Shown piece after piece: positions 58,701 through 60,000 of a stretch of DNA of 60,000 nt. The stretch is from Owenia fusiformis (lineage: Eukaryota; Annelida; Polychaeta; Sabellida; Oweniidae), in the NCBI GenBank assembly GCA_903813345.2, contig CAIIXF020000005.1, positions 16,497,375 to 16,557,374 on the forward strand, read 5' to 3'. The notes beneath the pieces were generated by a model. The model saw nothing but the letters and a program-made list of their open reading frames with translations, made no database searches and was not told the DNA's origin. The position numbers and the translations under genes are program-made. Numbering within the stretch: the first letter of the stretch is position 1; the number at the start of each line of letters is the position of its first letter.

Positions 58701-60000
58701 AGTTGAATTGTATCCATACCCTAGCTATTGTAGCAGCTAACTCAAGTGCCGTTAATGTTAAATTTCTTCACCTCTGAGTGCATCCATAACAATACCATCC
58801 AGCGTCACACCTGGCACCTTGCCAAAACATTATTTTTATGCAGATGCAGATATTCATAAATGAATTGTATATTACAGAATTTGAACAAGCAGAAATTGAT
58901 TCTAAGTGTTCTACCAGTAGTGTTTGCATTCAGAAATAGCTTGATTGATCAGAATTGCATATTGATTCCCACACCCAAGGATTTTAATAGATTTTCCAGT
59001 CTATTGATTTCCTCTTTGAAAGGTTTTAGTGATGAAATAGCTTGTCAAAAGCATATCATAATTTATTCTCTCATAAAACATACTTATGCCACATCTGTTG
59101 ATGATGTTACAATCAACTCTCAATAAACTAAAGAATTCTCTCAGAAAATTAAATTGGAAAGATGAACACTGGAGTATTTATTTCATCCAGGGACAGAATC
59201 CTAAATAGAGAAAACCCTTCATTTCCTGAGAAACGAAACACAATCATAGTCCCGAGATTAAAAAAGTGTGCTGTATGCTTTCAATATGTGAGAAATCTGG
59301 CGCTTATGGGAAAGTAAATTCTCCTGAATCAATATCGTAGCCAAGATACCTCAAATAGATCTAACACTCTTACACATTTAGAATCATGCTTGGAATACAT
59401 ATCCCTACTTTTTCTAATATTCAAGGTTGGCTTGACACTGTATATTCATTTATTCCAAAATTTGCATGGTGACTCAACGCTGATGTTCGGTCTAATAGGA
59501 TTATGGTTTTCTATGACTGGAAAATGTATGGGATTATATTCTATGGCACCAAGTCACATTAGAATGTTAGAAACATAATTACAAGGATCATATTTATGTC
59601 ACCACTCTTAATGTTTCCGAGAAAAATGAGTTTTATAGACATTAATAATGGTTTCTAACCAGCGTTATTGCAATCATTTGCTGAAAAGGCATATAAATGA
59701 CATCCGAACCATCTCTGTATCCAGGAGATCTGTTATATTGCCATTTACGGGAGCTTAATGGTGCATACACTTTAAATAAGAGATTTTTTGTATAGCCACC
59801 CTTCAAATCTGTTTTTAGGAATTATAAATGATAGATAGTGTAAAGTTTAAGAAGCAATTTTTCAAAAATGAATATTTTCCTGCAAACATTGAAAAAGGAG
59901 ACCACTGTAAGAGCATAGTGTAAAAGACTGGATCATATCAATGTTAATGAATTTTATTTCCCCTCCCACATATGGAACATAATAAAACCTCATTGCTAAG
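55784..60000. other. Long AT-rich stretch to the window end
   Basis: Open frames at 56970-57296 (-, 108 residues), 57986-58300 (-, 104) and 58860-59126 (+, 88) show no motif. The first ends near a donor-like AAAG-GTAAAAC at about 56994. A C run lies at 58129-58140. No transposon ends or tandem arrays were recognised. Confidence 0.3.

Overview
The window looks like nuclear DNA of an invertebrate animal, probably a marine one; I cannot name the phylum. It is AT-rich, has no long open reading frame, shows splice-site pairs around short open stretches, and is crowded with small inverted-repeat DNA transposons. Nothing in it looks bacterial, viral or organellar. No rRNA, tRNA or CRISPR array was seen.

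Genes. The coding content is a thin scatter of candidate exons inside very long non-coding stretches. (1) A minus-strand gene: a first coding exon with a signal peptide at 15759-15834 (5' UTR to 15933), a 15-nt microexon at 7463-7477 and a 63-nt exon at 2126-2188. All three junctions fit intron phase 1. (2) A plus-strand gene: candidate exons at 34328-34373, 34625-34818 and 38224-38320, whose phases also agree. A small transposon lies between the first two and seems to supply a 3' splice site. (3) Weaker candidates at 12423-12764, 26203-26253, 31296-31535, 33199-33246 and 40196-40231. None could be assigned to a named family; these calls rest on splice signals, phase and codon content.

Mobile elements dominate. 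Ten pieces of one short family (ends CAGGCC/GGCCTG) and two of a related one (ends CAGTGGCGTAGC) are spread over 2.7-49 kb; at least seven are bounded by exact 5-bp target duplications. A pogo/Tigger-like family with TA duplications recurs between 17 and 47 kb. At 36012-37067 is a mariner-like element with about 280-bp inverted ends and a broken transposase piece. A hAT-type element with an 8-bp duplication is at 55399-55775, and a TA-flanked element at 50453-50689. Foldback (long palindrome) elements lie at 11180, 39335, 48639, 50782, 52472, 53203, 53607 and 54891.

Tandem arrays: a 60-bp minisatellite (436-1118), a 23-bp repeat (23017), an 18-bp minisatellite (24819-25135), three 34-bp hairpin units (37621-37725) and a 16-bp satellite with an 80-bp higher-order period (53990-54475). 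The richest stretch is 48.6-55.8 kb, where foldbacks, nested insertions, a multi-unit GTCATGAC array and promoter-like motifs lie almost end to end. The best candidate for something undescribed is the 1.36-kb foldback at 50782-52140.
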